Shown: positions 44,811 to 52,788, numbered from the stretch's first letter. The stretch is 64,000 nt of DNA from Fundidesulfovibrio putealis DSM 16056 (GCF_000429325.1 NZ_KE386885.1:699055-763054), one strand, 5' to 3'. Numbers and translations are program-made. Notes: a model not told the origin generated them from the letters alone.

Positions 44811-45947
44811 TTAGCGGCACTGCAACCCTTTCTCCAGGTCCGCCGCACTCATGGGGACGATGACGATCTCCCCCACGGTGGGCGTCAGCTCCTCCTTGGC
44901 GCGCCGGGCTTCTTCCGGGGTGTCGCGCCATCCGGCCACCAGGCTCCAGCGTTTCTTCCCGCCCCGATCTTCCGCGCGCACGCAAGCCTTCACCCCGCTT
45001 TTCTTGAGAAACGCCGCCACCCACAGGGCGCGGGCTTCTTCCGAGTAGACTCCGGCCACCAGAACCTGCACGCGTTTCCCGGAAGAGCCCGGCAAATCCG
45101 TGGAGCTGCCCTGGCCCTGGCTTTGCCCCTGGACGTCGGCCAGCGGCTTGACCGGTCGATCCTTCTGCGGTGGCGCGACGGTTTTGTTCGATTCCGGCTG
45201 CTTCTGGGGCGCAGGAGGGCTGGCATCCTGCCTTTGGGCTGCGGGCTTTTGCGTGTCCGGCTTTGCAGTGTCCTGCCTGGATGCTTCGGGCTTGCCCGTC
45301 TCCGGTTTCGCCGATTCCGGTTTGAGCGCCTCGGTCTTTGCCGTATTCGACTTGGACGACTCGGGCTTCTGCGCTTCGGACTGTTTGCCTGTGGACGCCT
45401 TGGCATCGCCGGACTTGGGCAACGGAGCGGGGGGGGCCGTTTGTGATTTTGCCGGTGTGGTGTCGGACGCTTTTTTGTCCTGGCGCGTATCAACCGGCTT
45501 GGACGACGCCTGGGCCTGAGACTGCGGGTCCGGCTGCACCACCATGAAGCTGGCCGTGGCCAGCACCGCGTCTTCATACGAGACGGTCATGGTCCACAGG
45601 CCCGGCTCCACTTCCCAGTCGTAAGCGAATTCCCAGGCGCTCATGACCGGGATGCCGATGCGCGCGGCCACCAGCCAGCGCATGGGCGGGCTGTCTGCCG
45701 GGTCGTCTGGCCGCTTGAGGCGGGCTTCCAGCACCACCGGCCCGCCCTGCGGGGTCCCTTCAGGAACCAGCTCCATGCCGAAGCGGATCCCCGGCCTGCC
45801 TTCGATGCCGATCTGGTCGCCGCCAGCCGGGGCGCCCTTGTCCATCTCGCCGATGGACACGACCCTGGCGCCGGTCACGCCCGCCCAGGCAGGATGCGCC
45901 GTCAGCGCGAGCAGGCACAAAGCAATGGCCACAATGAATCTATGCAT
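44811..45947 (-). CDS. SPOR-domain protein with N-terminal DUF3859-like domain
   Basis: The 378-residue product has a signal peptide (MHRFIVAIALCLLALTAHPAWA), an all-beta domain (about 25-140, ending SYEDAVLATASFMVVQP) that resembles DUF3859, a low-complexity linker of about 150 residues built from KPES/KxxTxKP-like units, and a C-terminal SPOR domain (RVQVLVAGVYSEEARALWVAAFLKKSG...RWSLVAGWRDTPEEARRAKEELTP). SPOR domains bind denuded glycan strands, often at the septum. The start overlaps the transporter stop by 8 bp. Domain names are by pattern only. Confidence 0.8.
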   Translation of the reverse strand: MHRFIVAIALCLLALTAHPAWAGVTGARVVSIGEMDKGAPAGGDQIGIEGRPGIRFGMELVPEGTPQGGPVVLEARLKRPDDPADSPPMRWLVAARIGIPVMSAWEFAYDWEVEPGLWTMTVSYEDAVLATASFMVVQPDPQSQAQASSKPVDTRQDKKASDTTPAKSQTAPPAPLPKSGDAKASTGKQSEAQKPESSKSNTAKTEALKPESAKPETGKPEASRQDTAKPDTQKPAAQRQDASPPAPQKQPESNKTVAPPQKDRPVKPLADVQGQSQGQGSSTDLPGSSGKRVQVLVAGVYSEEARALWVAAFLKKSGVKACVRAEDRGGKKRWSLVAGWRDTPEEARRAKEELTPTVGEIVIVPMSAADLEKGLQCR

Positions 45948-47211
45948 GGGCTTCTCCGGTTCGCACGCGCATCAATAGCGCAAGCCCTACAATAAAGAAG
46001 AGCACCAGAGCCAGGACGGCGGGCCGGGCCGAGCCGGTGGTCTGGCGCACCACCGCGAACACCAGCGGGCCGAGCACGGCGGATAGTTTTGTGAGCACGG
46101 AAAAGAAACCGAAAAATACTGCTGGTGCGCCGGGCGGAACCAGCTGGCTGAACAGCGAGCGTGACAAGGCCTGCGATCCCCCCAGCACCAGCCCGACGCC
46201 CACGCCCAGCGCGAAATATTCCTGCGCAGTCTTGATGCTGAACCCATACACCGCAATGCCTATCCACCCCACAAGGGAGAGCATGAGCGCCGGTTTCGTG
46301 CCGAAGCGTCCGGCCAGCCGGGCGAACAGGACCGCCCCGACCAGGGCCACGGCCTGGATGCCCAGAAGCGTCAGCACCAGCACGCCCTCGGACAGGCCGA
46401 TCTCCTGCTGGCCGTAGATGGTGGCCATGCTGATGACCGTCTGCACGCCGTCGTTGTAAAACAGATAGGCAATCAGGAACTGGAACAGATTGGGCCGGGC
46501 CATGACCATGCGAAGCGCGGCCCAGGCGCCACGGAATCCGTCGGCGGCCATGCGGGGCCAGGACGGGCGCGTGAGGTCCGTGCCTGCCGGTTCCGGCAGG
46601 CCCCTGAAGGTTATCAGCGCGAATCCCAGCCACCATGCCCCGGCCAGGGCCATGCCCAGCCGGACGGCCTGGCCCTTGTCCAGGCCGAGAAAGCCGTGCC
46701 CCTCCACCAGAGCAAGGGCCAGGGCCAGCTGCAACCCGCCGCCCGCGTACCCGAAGGCGTAGCCCAGGCTGGAGACGCGGTCGCGCTGGTCCGGCGGGGC
46801 GATGTCCGGCAGGAAGGCGTCGTAGAAGGTGTTGCCTGCGTTGAAGGCGGTGTGGGCGCAGATGAAAAGCCCCAGCGTGAGCGCAATGTCGCCAGGGCCG
46901 CACAGGCCCGTAAGCATGGCGGCGACGCTGCCCGTCACGCAGGAGAGTATAAGGAAGCGTCTGCGCAGCCCGCCCCGGTCGGCCACGGAGCCCAGCACCG
47001 GGGCCATGACGAAGACCAGCGCGGCGGCGAGGCTGACGGCGTAGCCCCAGAGGCTCACCGCCGGGATCGAGGTCTGGCCCAGGCGCAGTCCGTCCGGCGC
47101 GACCACAGCCGCGAAATAGGCAGGCAACAGGGCCGTGGCCACCGTGGTGACGTAGGCGGAGTTGGCGAAATCGTACATGGCCCATGCGTATACGGGCCTG
47201 GAGCGGTCCAT
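45940..47211 (-). CDS. UMF1-family MFS transporter (Atg22-like)
   Basis: The 423-residue product begins DRSRPVYAWAMYDFANSAYVTTVATALLPAYFA, the signature of the UMF1 (vacuole effluxer Atg22-like) MFS group. It shows about 12 hydrophobic helices, SSLGYAFGYAGGGLQLALALALV, and the GGSQALSRSLFSQLVPPGAPAVFFGFFSVLTKLSAVLGPLVFA segment. Related yeast Atg22 exports amino acids; the bacterial substrate is unknown. An in-frame TTG 36 bp upstream is a weaker start. It is transcribed ahead of, and overlaps, the SPOR gene. Confidence 0.9.
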   Translation of the reverse strand: MDRSRPVYAWAMYDFANSAYVTTVATALLPAYFAAVVAPDGLRLGQTSIPAVSLWGYAVSLAAALVFVMAPVLGSVADRGGLRRRFLILSCVTGSVAAMLTGLCGPGDIALTLGLFICAHTAFNAGNTFYDAFLPDIAPPDQRDRVSSLGYAFGYAGGGLQLALALALVEGHGFLGLDKGQAVRLGMALAGAWWLGFALITFRGLPEPAGTDLTRPSWPRMAADGFRGAWAALRMVMARPNLFQFLIAYLFYNDGVQTVISMATIYGQQEIGLSEGVLVLTLLGIQAVALVGAVLFARLAGRFGTKPALMLSLVGWIGIAVYGFSIKTAQEYFALGVGVGLVLGGSQALSRSLFSQLVPPGAPAVFFGFFSVLTKLSAVLGPLVFAVVRQTTGSARPAVLALVLFFIVGLALLMRVRTGEAHA

Positions 47212-47313
47212 GTGCGGCCCATTACGCGTTTCGCGGGTCCAGGGCAAATGAACAGGGTGTTACGAAGGGGGGGCGCGGCGGGCGTCCTTCTGGGACACGT
47301 GACTGGAATAGTC

Positions 47314-47355
47314 AAAAAAAGGGCCGGGACCAGACGATGCGTCTGATCCCGGCCC
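47314..47355 (-). terminator. Intrinsic terminator after the S24 repressor gene
   Basis: GGGCCGGGA-C-CAGACG / CGTCTG-A-TCCCGGCCC (47321-47355) forms a long stem with one internal mismatch and a 3-nt loop. On the minus strand it is followed by seven T, so it terminates the repressor transcript. Confidence 0.9.
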
Positions 47356-47386
47356 GAAGAAATGTGCACGGAGCCGTGATGAAGGG

Positions 47387-48106
47387 CTAGAAAACCTCGC
47401 GTGCCATCCAGATCACCCTGCCCAGCACGCGCACGCTCGCGCCCTCGTCCATGGTGACCTCAAGCGCCGGGTAGAACTGGCGGTTGTCGCTCACCAGCAC
47501 CAGCTGGCCGGGCTTCTTGTCCAGGCGCTTGACCACGATCTCCTCGTCGATGCCCACGGCGTAGATCTTTCCCGTGTAGATTTCGGTCTGGGACAGGTCG
47601 ATCAGCACCACGTCCTCGTCGCGAAGAGTGGGTTCCATGGAGTCGCCCGAGACGCGCATCAGGCGCATCTGGCTGATCTGGCCCTTGCGGCGCAGCCAGG
47701 CGTGGCGGAAGGCGTAGTAGGAGTCGATGGCCTCGTCCACCACCAGGCTGCCGCCCCCGGCGGACAGGCGGGCGCGAACCTTGGGGACGTACGAAAATTC
47801 GTCCGGGTGCGAGCCGGGCACCGTATGGTCGCGCGAGGACTGCGTGGCGTCCTGCCCCGCGATGTACATGGGGCCCATGCCCGATTCCAGCCACTGGGGA
47901 TTCAGGCCGTACTTGCGGCACAGGTACAGATACCAGTCCGCCGGGATGTGCGAGCGCTTCTTGGCGTCCGTGACGGCCTGTCGGCCTATCCCCAGGACTC
48001 TGGCCAGCTCGGACTGAGAGCGGATGCCCGTGGCGCTCATGATCCGCGACAGGACAGACTCTGCGGTGAAACCCTTGACCGGCGACTGGGGGATGGCTCG
48101 CTTCAT
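47387..48106 (-). CDS. S24/LexA-type repressor with HTH (CI-like)
   Basis: The 239-residue product from ATG 48106 has an N-terminal HTH (SQSELARVLGIGRQAVTDAKKRSHIPADWYLYLCRKYG), a linker with a candidate Ala116-Gly117 self-cleavage site (RLSAGGGSL), and an S24 peptidase domain with catalytic Ser156 (VSGDSMEPTL) and Lys193 (IVVKRL). It would repress its targets until RecA-stimulated autocleavage after DNA damage, as for phage CI and LexA. No phage genes surround it, so it is probably a stand-alone chromosomal regulator. An alternative ATG lies 48 bp upstream. Confidence 0.88.
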   Translation of the reverse strand: MKRAIPQSPVKGFTAESVLSRIMSATGIRSQSELARVLGIGRQAVTDAKKRSHIPADWYLYLCRKYGLNPQWLESGMGPMYIAGQDATQSSRDHTVPGSHPDEFSYVPKVRARLSAGGGSLVVDEAIDSYYAFRHAWLRRKGQISQMRLMRVSGDSMEPTLRDEDVVLIDLSQTEIYTGKIYAVGIDEEIVVKRLDKKPGQLVLVSDNRQFYPALEVTMDEGASVRVLGRVIWMAREVF

Positions 48107-48545
48107 TGTGAGGACCGCCTTGTTGTTTTTTGGAATATGGCTGCAAAGGTCCATTCCGTCAAGCGGGGCTGTTCTCGGTAAACGGGTGCGTACAGAATTG
48201 TCTTTCAGGCAAAGGCTCGTGTGCGATACCGCGCATCCAAAAGTACTGGGGACTATGGCATCCGCTCTTGCGCGCGCCTATGGGCGAACATCAAGTCCAC
48301 CATGACATGCATAGAGTCGTCGCGATTGCAAAATAGGCTTGATTGGTTAAATCTCGCTGGTGCGGTATGGAATATTTGTTCACAGGGGGCGGCGGGCATT
48401 CACGGCGCGTCGGGCTCAGCCGGGAATGCAACCCGTCCGGCCCGCGCGCCACCGGCCCCTTGACCCAATACGCCCATCGCTTATCTGTGGATTGCACCAC
48501 GGTACGCCCTTCGTGCATGACAAGGGCCGCCACGAGAGGTTCTGC

Positions 48546-49370
48546 ATGATACGCCGAAACCTGCCCGCCATCTTGATAGCCGCCGCCGTGATTCTGGCCG
48601 CAGCCTGTTCCACCGTCCCCTACACCGGGCGCAGCCAGATGAATTTTCTGGGCCAGAAGGAAGAGCTGGCGCTCGGCCAGCAGGCCGCGCGACAGGTGAT
48701 GCAGACGGAAAAAATCTCGCGCGATCCCGTGATGAACGCCGCAGTCAACCGGGTGGGGCGAAACATCGCCGCCGTGGCCAACATGCCCGGAGCCCGCTGG
48801 GAATTCCACGTGATCGACAAGGCCGAACCCAACGCCTTCTGTCTGCCGGGCGGCATCATCTTCGTCTATTCGGGGATATTCAAGTACGCCCGCAACGATG
48901 ACCAGCTGGCCGCCGTGATCGGGCATGAGGTGGCCCACGCCCTGGCCCGGCACGGGGCCGAGCGCATGAGCCAGCAGATGGCCGTGGCCCTGCCCGGCGT
49001 GGCCGTGGCCACGGTGCTGGACATGCAGTCGCCGGTGATGGGGCAGGCCTTCGCCCGCGTGTACGGCATCGGCGCGCAGGTGGGGTATGCCTTGCCGCAC
49101 AGCCGCTCTCAGGAACTGGAGGCCGACCGCATCGGGCTCATCCTCATGGCAAAGGCCGGGTACGACCCCGAGGCCGCGGTCAGCTTCTGGCAGAACATGA
49201 GCCGGGCGGGGGGAGCGAAACTTCCGGCGTTTTTATCAACGCATCCGGTGGGACAGGCGCGCATCCAGGCCATCATCAGGGCGCTGCCCGAGGCGCGGAG
49301 CTACGCGCCCGGCAAGCGCGAACAGTTCATCCCGCCCGACGACGATCCGCCGCCGGGCGTTCGGGGCTGA
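48546..49370 (+). CDS. M48-family metalloprotease lipoprotein (LoiP/YcaL-like)
   Basis: The 274-residue product has a lipoprotein signal (lipobox LAAAC, Cys21), FLGQKEELALGQQAARQVM, the zinc site HEVAH (His127, Glu128, His131) and the third-ligand region SRSQELEADRIGLILMAKAGYDP, and ends with THPVGQARIQAI. It is a periplasmic outer-membrane-anchored protease of the BepA/LoiP/YcaL type that handles misassembled envelope proteins. GAGAGG precedes the ATG. The 440 bp upstream (48107-48545) contain no gene I can support; a weak TTGCAA-N16-TAAATC promoter may lie around 48328. Confidence 0.92.
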   Translation: MIRRNLPAILIAAAVILAAACSTVPYTGRSQMNFLGQKEELALGQQAARQVMQTEKISRDPVMNAAVNRVGRNIAAVANMPGARWEFHVIDKAEPNAFCLPGGIIFVYSGIFKYARNDDQLAAVIGHEVAHALARHGAERMSQQMAVALPGVAVATVLDMQSPVMGQAFARVYGIGAQVGYALPHSRSQELEADRIGLILMAKAGYDPEAAVSFWQNMSRAGGAKLPAFLSTHPVGQARIQAIIRALPEARSYAPGKREQFIPPDDDPPPGVRG

Positions 49371-49390
49371 TGGCTGGAGGAGCGACGGGT

Positions 49391-49513
49391 GGCGGGCTGT
49401 GAGTTGGGGGATGTTCCGTTCGCGGCCTGGGCGGCGGGCTCGAACCGATTTGAAGACGATTCGTCGCCCGCCGCCCAGGCCGCGTCCGTTACACCCCCAA
49501 CCCCCAGCCCGCC
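49391..49513. repeat. 123-bp long inverted repeat
   Basis: The outer arms GGCGGGCTG (49391-49399) and CAGCCCGCC (49505-49513) pair. Next, GTTGGGGG (49403-49410) pairs with CCCCCAAC (49494-49501), TGT with ACA, and an 18-bp perfect core pairs 49422-49439 with 49466-49483. An inner CGAA/TTCG pairing lies in the 26-nt loop. It begins 20 bp after the M48 protease stop codon. Neither arm is followed by a U-run. Confidence 0.9.
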
Positions 49514-49517
49514 TGCG

Positions 49518-49704
49518 TTCAGCCTCACAGCTTGAGACTTACAATTCGAACCATGCAACTCGAGCCACACACTTCAAGGCTAACAACTTGAGCCTCACAA
49601 ATTGAGCCGTATGGCGCGAGCCTCACAATTCAGGCTTCAGACTTTAAGCCCGACACGCTGACTTTGAGCCTCAAAACGCGAGTTCCGGCCTCAAGCATCA
49701 AAAC
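49518..49704. repeat. Degenerate 14-bp tandem array
   Basis: Ten consecutive units (49518-49657) keep an exact 14-bp register with consensus TYGAGCCTCACAAC. After a 6-bp interruption come another clear unit (49664-49677) and two weaker ones. Best matches are 49588-49601, 49616-49629 and 49664-49677. There are no spacers, and 14 is not a multiple of 3, so it is neither a CRISPR array nor a coding repeat. Confidence 0.8.
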
Positions 49705-49755
49705 TGCGACCGCAAGCGTCCAAGAAAGCTTTGAGCACTCGAAGCGACAGCCTGC

Positions 49756-49850
49756 CGCGCTGGGATGCGAAGCCCACTGAAAGTTTTTGAGAGGAGGTCC
49801 CGGAGGAGAACTTTTTTCAAAAAGTTCTCCTCTGGGCCGCCGGAGGCATT
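49756..49850 (-). repeat. Family B 3'-end repeat with terminator hairpin (95 bp)
   Basis: A 95-bp homologue of the element at 25533-25627, in reverse orientation. It lies 7 bp beyond the stop of the minus-strand zinc-ribbon frame and in its sense direction. The hairpin GGAGGAGAACTTTTT / AAAAAGTTCTCCTC (about 49802-49833) should terminate transcription. The shared part includes the tail GGATGCGAAGCYCACT. Confidence 0.85.
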
Positions 49851-49856
49851 CTTATC

Positions 49857-50060
49857 TTACAGGCGATCCATGGGGATGCTGGCGTAGAACGCCTCCCAGT
49901 CGTCGTCGAGCATGTCTGTGAATTGATTCAGGGGAAAAAAGCGGCCGCAGGACCTGCACCGCACGCCTGCCTGCGTTCAGAGGCGCGCCGGGGCGACGCG
50001 TCCACCGCAGGCGGGGCACTCCGGCGATTTGGGCCGGGGCCCGAAAGACTGGAAAAACAT
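49857..50060 (-). pseudogene. Zinc-ribbon small protein gene with in-frame UGA
   Basis: Read through one UGA, the frame encodes 68 codons: MFFQSFGPRPKSPECPACGG, RVAPARL, then TGA (49979-49977), then TQAGVRCRSCGRFFPLNQF, ending FYASIPMDRL and TAA. The two CxxC knuckles, CPAC before and CRSC after the UGA, make a normal four-Cys zinc ribbon only if both parts are joined. The ATG overlaps the HD-protein stop (TGATG), indicating coupling, and a terminator follows. Either this is a gene inactivated by a nonsense change, or the UGA is read through (for example as selenocysteine). A pairing CGCAGG/CCTGCG just after the UGA exists, but a SECIS cannot be claimed. Confidence 0.6.
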
Positions 50061-51040
50061 CAGACTATCTCCGCTCCTGAGAGCACCATCACGAACCGTT
50101 TGAACAACTCGGTGTCGAAGGATCCTTTCATGTCGCGCATGACGCGCAGGGCCTCGAAAGGCGACACCGCCGACGCATAGGGCCTGGCCGTGGTCAGGGC
50201 CGCGAAGACGTCTACCAGCCCGACCGCCATGGCCGCCAGCGGAATTTCGCCGCTCCCCACGCCGCCGGGGTAGCCGGAGCCGTCGGCGCGCTCGTGGTGG
50301 AACAGGATGCACTGCATGGCCGTCAGCGAGAGGTTGAGCCCCGAGCAGAGCGCCACGCCCCTGGCCGGGTGGGTGCGCACGATAAGCGTCTCCTCGGCGG
50401 TGAGCGGTCCGGGCTTTTCGAGGATGGCGGCGTCGATGCCGAGCTTGCCCAGGTCGTGCAGCACGGCCCCCACGCCGATCTGCACCATCTCGTCCTCGGG
50501 CAGGGAGTAGGTGTTCATGAGGGTGGTGGCGAAGACGAACACCTGGAGGCTGTGGTCGTAGGTCTTGAAGTCGTGGGCCATGAGCGAGGCCAGCTGCTTG
50601 AGCGATTCGCCCCGCGCCAGGAAGGCCAGGGTTTTCTCCACGAAGGCGGCGATGCGCGCGAACTGCGCCCGCTTGAGGAGCTTGGCCGGGAGTTTCTTGC
50701 CGTAGAGTTCGCGCACCATGGACCGGGCGGCGGTATGGAAAATTCTGGCGCGGGCTTCTATCGGCACGCGGTCGTTCAGCAGATATTGGGCGAGGTTGTG
50801 CTCCAGGTAGCGGTCGAAGCGTTCTCGGTCGCTTGTTTGCACGAAGACTTCGGTGACGCCGTTCTCATGCAGCCTGGCGAGGTGCTCGCGGGTGTAGACC
50901 TCGTTTTCAGACGCGTAGAGCACCAGCCGTCCCGCCTGGCGGATGAACACCTTGAACCGTCCGAAGGCTTTGGGGAAGAGCATCAGGGGCGACACGGCGA
51001 AATAGCCGGGCTCCCTGGGGTTTTGCTGCTTTGCGGACAT
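50060..51040 (-). CDS. HD-GYP-type phosphohydrolase (c-di-GMP phosphodiesterase candidate)
   Basis: The 326-residue product has an N-terminal alpha/beta region of about 150 residues (FRFKVFIRQAGRLVLYASENEVYTREHLARLHENGVTEVFV), of the DUF3391-like kind, then an HD-GYP domain: HD at 195-196 (AVLHDLGKLGID), RTHPARGVAL and HHERADGSGYPGG (248-260). The GYP motif is intact, so cyclic-di-GMP hydrolysis is likely. It is co-transcribed with the interrupted zinc-ribbon gene. No receiver or PAS domain is present. Confidence 0.9.
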   Translation of the reverse strand: MSAKQQNPREPGYFAVSPLMLFPKAFGRFKVFIRQAGRLVLYASENEVYTREHLARLHENGVTEVFVQTSDRERFDRYLEHNLAQYLLNDRVPIEARARIFHTAARSMVRELYGKKLPAKLLKRAQFARIAAFVEKTLAFLARGESLKQLASLMAHDFKTYDHSLQVFVFATTLMNTYSLPEDEMVQIGVGAVLHDLGKLGIDAAILEKPGPLTAEETLIVRTHPARGVALCSGLNLSLTAMQCILFHHERADGSGYPGGVGSGEIPLAAMAVGLVDVFAALTTARPYASAVSPFEALRVMRDMKGSFDTELFKRFVMVLSGAEIV

Positions 51041-51164
51041 GATGCGTCTCCCGTGCTGCTTGAGTTCTCGTCAGGCGAAGTCCTGGTAGTCAAATGCCGC
51101 GAAAAAGGCTAGAATGGCAAGCGGTGTCAGCAATAATCAGGCCTGACCCGCAACGGGGAAAAAA

Positions 51165-51386
51165 ATGCTGGATGGCTGGGGTTCCACAGGCATCCCTGAC
51201 GACAATTCCGGGATGCCGATCATACTGAAGGTCCGCAGTCTGGTGGCCCAGGATCTGGCGCTGGCCGAGGGCAGCTCCATGCGCGGCTTCGCCGCGCGCC
51301 AGGCGGATCTGGGTTTCAGACAGTCGACGATGCTGCGCCGTCCCCCGGAAGTGGACATCGGGGCGCTGGTGGACCTGGGCTCCTGA
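51165..51386 (+). CDS. Possible small protein of unknown function
   Basis: A 73-residue frame (MLDGWGSTGIPDDNSGMPII...PEVDIGALVDLGS) with strongly G/C-biased third codon positions like neighbouring genes and a natural amino acid mix. A purine stretch (GGGGAAAAAA) precedes the ATG. No motif or family is recognised. It stands alone between the HD-GYP gene and the MITE-like element. It may be a real small gene or the remnant of a larger one. Confidence 0.4.
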   Translation: MLDGWGSTGIPDDNSGMPIILKVRSLVAQDLALAEGSSMRGFAARQADLGFRQSTMLRRPPEVDIGALVDLGS

Positions 51387-51398
51387 AAAGACCCCGCA

Positions 51399-51522
51399 GC
51401 AGCCTGTTGAAAAAATCCTGCCGGCTGCGTCGCACGGGAAAAGCCGACCCCCCGCGTTTGCCGAATACACCTCGGGCTTGACTCTTTACGCGCCTTGCCA
51501 GCGTTTTTTTATTACAGGCTGC
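51399..51522. mobile_element. MITE-like element bounded by inverted repeats
   Basis: A 124-bp segment starts with GCAGCCTGTTGAAAAAA and ends with TTTTTTTATTACAGGCTGC, which pair over 9 bp plus an A/T run. It has no ORF. Its boundaries and terminal inverted repeats resemble miniature inverted-repeat elements, and the terminal motif TTTTTCAACAGGCTG is familiar from repeats in related genomes. No clear target duplication is visible. It inserts 45 bp upstream of proB. Confidence 0.5.
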
Positions 51523-51566
51523 AAGAATCAACTATCTCCAAGAATCAACTTTCTCAACGGACTGCC

Positions 51567-52709
51567 ATGGAAGACTGGAAAATCAAGAAGACAGAGGTCC
51601 TGGATAAGGCCAAACGTATAGTCGTCAAGGTCGGCAGCGCGGTTTTGACCACCGGCAGCGGCCTGGATCAGAACGTGGTGAAGAGCCTCGCCAAGGACAT
51701 CGCCGCGCTCGTCAAGCAGGGCCGCGAAGTCCTGCTGGTCACCAGCGGGGCCGTGGCTGCCGGGCGCGCCGTGATCCGCCAGAACGACCTGGACGGCCTG
51801 CCCGACCGGCAGGCGGCCTCGGCCATCGGGCAGAGCCGCCTGATGCACGCCTACGACCAGGCCTTCGGCGACTACGGCATCGTCACCGCGCAGCTGCTGC
51901 TCACCCGCGACGACCTGGAAGGGCGCGAGCGCTACCTGAACGTGCGCAACACCCTGCGCACGCTGCTCAGCTGGCATTGCCTGCCCGTGGTCAACGAGAA
52001 CGACACCGTGGCCGTGCAGGAGCTGGTCTACGGCGACAACGACTGCCTCTCCTCGCTGCTGGTTGGCGTGGTGGGTGCGGACCTGTTCGTGAACCTGACC
52101 TCGGCCAAGGGCGTGTACACCGAAAATCCTGAAGAAAACCCCGGCGCGTCCTGCCACCCCTGCCTGGAAGGCATCGGCAGCCTGGATCTGGAGACCATGT
52201 GCCGGGGGAAGACCGTGAGCGGCACCGGCGGCATGCACTCCAAGCTGCTGGCGGCCCGGCGCGCGGCCCAGCTGGGCGTGCCCACGCTCATCGTGTCCGG
52301 GCGCGAACACGACCGCATGAGCCGCGTGTTCGCCGGGGAGGACCTGGGCACCTGGGTTCCCGCCGACGCCCGCGCCATCTCGCGCCGCAAGTTCTGGCTG
52401 GCCTACACCTCGGAGCCCAAGGGCGAGCTGTGGATCGACACCGGCGCGGCCCAGGCGCTTCGCCAGGGCGGCAAGAGCCTGCTGCCTGCGGGCATCGTGC
52501 GCGTTGAGGGAGAATTCGAGAAGGGCGCGATCGTGCGGATTCTTGACTTCCAGGGCCAGACCGTAGGGGTTGGCCTGGCCAACTACGACTGCGCCGAGAT
52601 GAAGAAGATCATGGGCCTGAAATCCGCCAAGATCGAGCAGGTACTGGGCCAGGCTCCGTACCCCGAGGCCGTGCACCGCGACAACATGGTGCTGGACGCG
52701 GCGCTGTAG
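51567..52709 (+). CDS. proB: Glutamate 5-kinase
   Basis: The 380-residue enzyme phosphorylates glutamate, the first step of proline synthesis. The amino-acid-kinase domain shows RIVVKVGSAVLTTGSGLD, LVTSGAVAAGRAVI, QLLLTRDDLEGRERYLNVRNTLRTLL, VVNENDTVAVQELVYGDND and KTVSGTGGMHSKLLAARRAA, and a C-terminal PUA domain follows from about residue 280 (EPKGELWIDTGAAQALRQGGKSLLPAGIVRVEGEFEKGAIVRI). Just upstream are two direct copies of CAAGAATCAACT 17 bp apart and the MITE-like element. An intrinsic terminator follows. proA is not in the window. Confidence 0.95.
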   Translation: MEDWKIKKTEVLDKAKRIVVKVGSAVLTTGSGLDQNVVKSLAKDIAALVKQGREVLLVTSGAVAAGRAVIRQNDLDGLPDRQAASAIGQSRLMHAYDQAFGDYGIVTAQLLLTRDDLEGRERYLNVRNTLRTLLSWHCLPVVNENDTVAVQELVYGDNDCLSSLLVGVVGADLFVNLTSAKGVYTENPEENPGASCHPCLEGIGSLDLETMCRGKTVSGTGGMHSKLLAARRAAQLGVPTLIVSGREHDRMSRVFAGEDLGTWVPADARAISRRKFWLAYTSEPKGELWIDTGAAQALRQGGKSLLPAGIVRVEGEFEKGAIVRILDFQGQTVGVGLANYDCAEMKKIMGLKSAKIEQVLGQAPYPEAVHRDNMVLDAAL

Positions 52710-52734
52710 ACCTCGCGTACTGTCACAACAAATC

Positions 52735-52766
52735 AAGGCGGACGTCCATCTGGGCGTCCGCCTTTT
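52735..52766 (+). terminator. Intrinsic terminator after proB
   Basis: AAGGCGGACG and CGTCCGCCTT with a 10-nt loop, followed by TTAAATTT. It lies between the convergent proB and the response-regulator operon and has an A-run on the 5' side, so it may be shared. Confidence 0.8.
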
Positions 52767-52788
52767 AAATTTCCGCGCGCAAGTCGCG

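Noticed and set aside
44570..44863. 97-codon frame in the intergenic region before the SPOR gene
   Set aside because: Runs over the AT-rich dyad and into the antisense of the SPOR gene; no codon bias.
47387..48106. Prophage remnant around the S24 repressor
   Set aside because: No integrase, Cro, structural or attachment-site signals are near; the flanking genes are ordinary chromosomal ones.
48107..48545. Small frames between the S24 repressor and the M48 protease (for example at 48343)
   Set aside because: No ribosome-binding site, mixed codon positions and no similarity; treated as intergenic.
49518..49704. CRISPR array
   Set aside because: The period is 14 bp with no spacer/repeat alternation and no cas genes nearby.
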